Source of the DNA: Nocardia uniformis NBRC 13702
GTDB taxonomy: Bacteria > Actinomycetota > Actinomycetes > Mycobacteriales > Mycobacteriaceae
Assembly (NCBI RefSeq): GCF_001613345.1
Contig: NZ_BDCE01000017.1
Location: 57,143-121,142 of the forward strand
Direction of reading: 5' to 3'
Length of the DNA stretch: 64,000 bases
In this document: positions 61,655-64,000 of the stretch, piece by piece
Position numbering within the stretch: position 1 is the stretch's first letter
Layout of the letters: the number at the start of each line of letters is the position of its first letter
The notes under the pieces: generated by a model
The model's database searches: none
The model's input: only the letters and a program-made list of their open reading frames with translations
What the model was told of the DNA's origin: nothing
Program-made: the position numbers and the translations under genes

Positions 61655-63988
61655 ATGGCGACCATCGAATACCTCCGGACGGATCCCGACCTACCCCCGG
61701 TAGGCGTTGTGAACCGTTCGCCCATGACCCCCGCGAAAAAGGGGATCTTCGTCGCCATCGCCGTATTCGGCGCGATCGCCTGGAGCATTCTCGCGTTCAT
61801 GCGCGGCGAGAACGTCAATGCCGTGTGGATCGTGGTCGCCGCGGTGTGCACCTACGTCCTGGCATACCAGTTCTACGCCCGGCTGATCCAATGGAAGATC
61901 ACCAAGCCGCGCGACGATGTCGCCACTCCGGCCGAGGCCATGGAGAACGGCACGGACTACATGCCCATGGATCGGCGGGTGCTGTTCGGTCACCACTTCG
62001 CCGCCATCGCCGGCGCGGGTCCGCTGGTCGGTCCGGTGCTGGCCGCGCAGATGGGATATCTGCCGGGCACGATCTGGATCATTGTCGGCGTGGTGTTCGC
62101 GGGCGCGGTACAGGACTACCTGGTGCTGTGGGCCTCGACCAAGCGACGCGGCCGCTCCCTCGGACAGATGGCGCGTGACGAGCTGGGCCCGGTCGGCGGT
62201 GTCGCCGCCATTGTGGCCGTCCTGGTCATCATGATGATCCTGCTCGCGGTACTCGGCATTGTGGTGGTGAACGCGCTGGCCGCCAAGCCCGACGCCACGA
62301 CCGGTGTACTGATCGGTGGCAGCCCGTGGGGCGTGTACTCCATCGCCCTGACCATTCCGATCGCCCTGTTCATGGGTATCTATCTGCGCTTCATTCGGCC
62401 CGGCAAGGTCGGCGAGGTGTCGATCATCGGTTTCGCGCTCTTGATGTTCGCCATTGTCTCCGGTAGCTGGGTGTCCGAATCCGGTTGGGGCCGTGACATG
62501 TTCACGCTGTCCGGCACCACCATCGCGTGGCTGCTCATCGGCTACGGCTTCCTGGCCTCGGTCCTGCCGGTGTGGTTGTTGCTCGCCCCGCGCGATTACC
62601 TGTCGACCTTCATGAAGATCGGCACCATCGTGCTGCTGGCGGTGGGCATCCTGATCACCATGCCGGTCTTGCAGGCTCCGGCGGTCTCACAGTTCGCGTT
62701 CAACAGCGACGGCCCCGCCTTCGCGGGCAGCCTGTTCCCGTTCCTGTTCATCACCATCGCGTGTGGTGCGCTGTCGGGTTTCCACGCCCTGGTGTCCTCC
62801 GGCACCACTCCGAAGCTGCTCGAGAAGCAGTCGCAGGCCCGCATGATCGGTTACGGCGGCATGCTCATGGAGTCGTTCGTGGCGGTCATGGCCATTGCCA
62901 CGGCCAGCATCATCGACCAGCACCTGTACTTCGCCATGAATGCCAGCGGCGCGCTCACCGGCAATACCGCCGAGGGTGCCGCCGCCTATGTGAACGGGCT
63001 CGGCCTGAAGGGCGAGGACATCACGGCCGCCCAATTGGACCAGGCCGCCGCCGATATCGGTGAGCGGAGCGTTGTCTCCCTGACCGGTGGCGCGCCCACC
63101 CTCGCGGTCGGCATATCGGAGGTGCTGCACCAGTTCCTGGGCGGCGCGAGTATGAAGGCGTTCTGGTACCACTTCGCGATCATGTTCGAGGCGCTGTTCA
63201 TCCTGACCACCATTGACGCCGGTACCCGCGTGGCGCGCTTCATGGTGTCGGATTCGCTCGGCAATCTGGGCGGCCCGTTCGCCAAGTTCAAGGACGCGTC
63301 GTGGCGGCCCGGCGCCTGGCTGTGCTCGGCCATCGTCGTGATGGCCTGGGGTTCGGTCCTGCTGATGGGCGTCACCGATCCGCTCGGCGGCATCTACACG
63401 CTGTATCCGCTGTTCGGTATCTCCAACCAGCTGCTGGCCGCTGTCGCATTGACCGTGGTGCTGGTGATCGTGGTGAAGAAGGGCCTGCTCAAATGGGCCT
63501 GGATTCCAGGCATTCCGCTGTTCTGGGATCTCATCGTGACCATGACCGCCTCCTGGCAGAAGATCTTCTCCGCCGACCCGAAGATCGGGTACTGGAAGGC
63601 ACACAGCAATGCCGTCGCCAAGCAGGACGCCTACCTGGCGGCCAAGGACGCCGGAACGCTGCCGACCGGTGTGACCGATACGGCCGCGCTCGATAAGCAG
63701 CTCGCGGATCTGGAGAAGATCGTTCGCAATACCTTCATCCAGGGCACGCTGTCCATTGTGTTCGCGGTGCTGGTGCTGGTTGTCGCGATCGTCGGCGCCA
63801 TGGTGTGTGTGCGGGCCATCCGCAAGGGCGGTAGCGAGACCACCGAATCACCGGAGGAGCCGTCGAAGATCTTCGGACCCACCAGCTTCCTCGCCACCAA
63901 GGAGGAGAAGGAAGTGCAGAAGGAATGGGATGAGCTGATCGCCTCCGGAAAGGTGCGTGCACCCGGCTCGAAGGTGACAGTGCACTAG
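61655..63988 (+). CDS. cstA: Carbon starvation protein CstA (pyruvate/peptide transporter family)
   Basis: The 777-residue polytopic membrane protein is the CstA family, linked to pyruvate and peptide uptake during carbon starvation. Landmarks: RRVLFGHHFAAIAGAGPLVG, PVLAAQMGYLPGTIWIIVGV, DYLVLWASTKRRGRSLGQMA, YLSTFMKIGTIVLLAVGILI, FITIACGALSGFHALVSSGT and TTIDAGTRVARFMVSDSLGN. About 17 helices and a charged cytoplasmic tail (KIFGPTSFLATKEEKEVQKE) are predicted by eye. The length is close to mycobacterial CstA. Its stop overlaps the next start (TAGTG), the conserved cstA-ybdD order. Confidence 0.95.
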   Translation: MATIEYLRTDPDLPPVGVVNRSPMTPAKKGIFVAIAVFGAIAWSILAFMRGENVNAVWIVVAAVCTYVLAYQFYARLIQWKITKPRDDVATPAEAMENGTDYMPMDRRVLFGHHFAAIAGAGPLVGPVLAAQMGYLPGTIWIIVGVVFAGAVQDYLVLWASTKRRGRSLGQMARDELGPVGGVAAIVAVLVIMMILLAVLGIVVVNALAAKPDATTGVLIGGSPWGVYSIALTIPIALFMGIYLRFIRPGKVGEVSIIGFALLMFAIVSGSWVSESGWGRDMFTLSGTTIAWLLIGYGFLASVLPVWLLLAPRDYLSTFMKIGTIVLLAVGILITMPVLQAPAVSQFAFNSDGPAFAGSLFPFLFITIACGALSGFHALVSSGTTPKLLEKQSQARMIGYGGMLMESFVAVMAIATASIIDQHLYFAMNASGALTGNTAEGAAAYVNGLGLKGEDITAAQLDQAAADIGERSVVSLTGGAPTLAVGISEVLHQFLGGASMKAFWYHFAIMFEALFILTTIDAGTRVARFMVSDSLGNLGGPFAKFKDASWRPGAWLCSAIVVMAWGSVLLMGVTDPLGGIYTLYPLFGISNQLLAAVALTVVLVIVVKKGLLKWAWIPGIPLFWDLIVTMTASWQKIFSADPKIGYWKAHSNAVAKQDAYLAAKDAGTLPTGVTDTAALDKQLADLEKIVRNTFIQGTLSIVFAVLVLVVAIVGAMVCVRAIRKGGSETTESPEEPSKIFGPTSFLATKEEKEVQKEWDELIASGKVRAPGSKVTVH

Positions 63989-64000
63989 TGAGCGATTCCA
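63988..64000 (+). CDS. Start of a YbdD/YjiX-like gene (3' partial)
   Basis: A GTG sharing one base with the cstA stop opens a frame reading MSDS before the window ends. A small YbdD/YjiX protein gene follows cstA in most bacteria and helps CstA. The assignment rests on position alone. Confidence 0.55.

Overview
The window looks like a chromosomal segment of a high-GC, mycolic-acid-bearing actinomycete (Mycobacteriales), most probably Nocardia or a close relative. Support comes from mshB (mycothiol), fbiC (coenzyme F420), pimE and lpqW (mannosylated phosphatidylinositol and lipomannan), gpgS with folP2, FadD-type ligases, many GTG starts, ATGA/GTGA stop-start overlaps and leaderless-looking promoters. 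Gene content follows the M. tuberculosis Rv1155-Rv1224 neighbourhood in rearranged order, as recalled from general knowledge and not checked by a search. The species assignment is inference.

Bases 1-21,900 hold the tail of an HtrA/PepD protease, tatB, an HTH regulator, gpgS-folP2, an accessory block (3,879-6,546: XRE-DUF5753, DUF6879, a small acidic protein, a winged HTH and a resolvase-like protein), then dapE, two LOG-family genes, fadD6, dapD, a PPOX/F420 protein, a FadD36-like ligase, a TetR gene between two paralogous DUF2236 (MpaB-like) oxygenases, putB-pruA for proline degradation, and a Tat-exported cholesterol oxidase.

Bases 22,000-36,400 hold tRNA-Asp, dapC, ferredoxin, fbiC, two membrane-anchored bacterial PH-domain proteins, a likely lpqW-mshB-small ORF-membrane protein operon, typA, and a 59-residue Cys-rich basic protein directly behind a near-perfect IdeR/DtxR iron box. 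A pterin carbinolamine dehydratase and pimE follow.

Bases 36,600-46,400 are envelope and accessory genes: a secreted protein, a protein built of Ser-x-x triplets, a Tat-secreted DUF1906 protein, a protein with an internal duplication, a membrane-anchored CHAP amidase, and a giant SARP/AAA regulator divergent from a stand-alone MmyB-like domain protein.

Bases 46,400-53,700 are a decaying accessory zone. It has a frameshifted and truncated MFS gene, a metallo-beta-lactamase-fold gene with an in-frame stop fused by deletion to a TetR remnant, and a possible hydrolase remnant. The live regulators between them have clear operators, including a 34-bp perfect palindrome.

Bases 53,600-64,000 hold a vapBC module flanked by a second copy of the ychF 3' end, ychF, a GDSL/SGNH hydrolase, a second vapBC, an HAD-like protein, a sugar ABC importer without its ATPase, and cstA running into a ybdD-like gene cut by the window end. 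A dispersed palindromic element (TCATYCCGGCAYGC, TTTTGGCCGGAATCCA and their complements) recurs at 1.8, 3.8, 29.0 and 37.5 kb.
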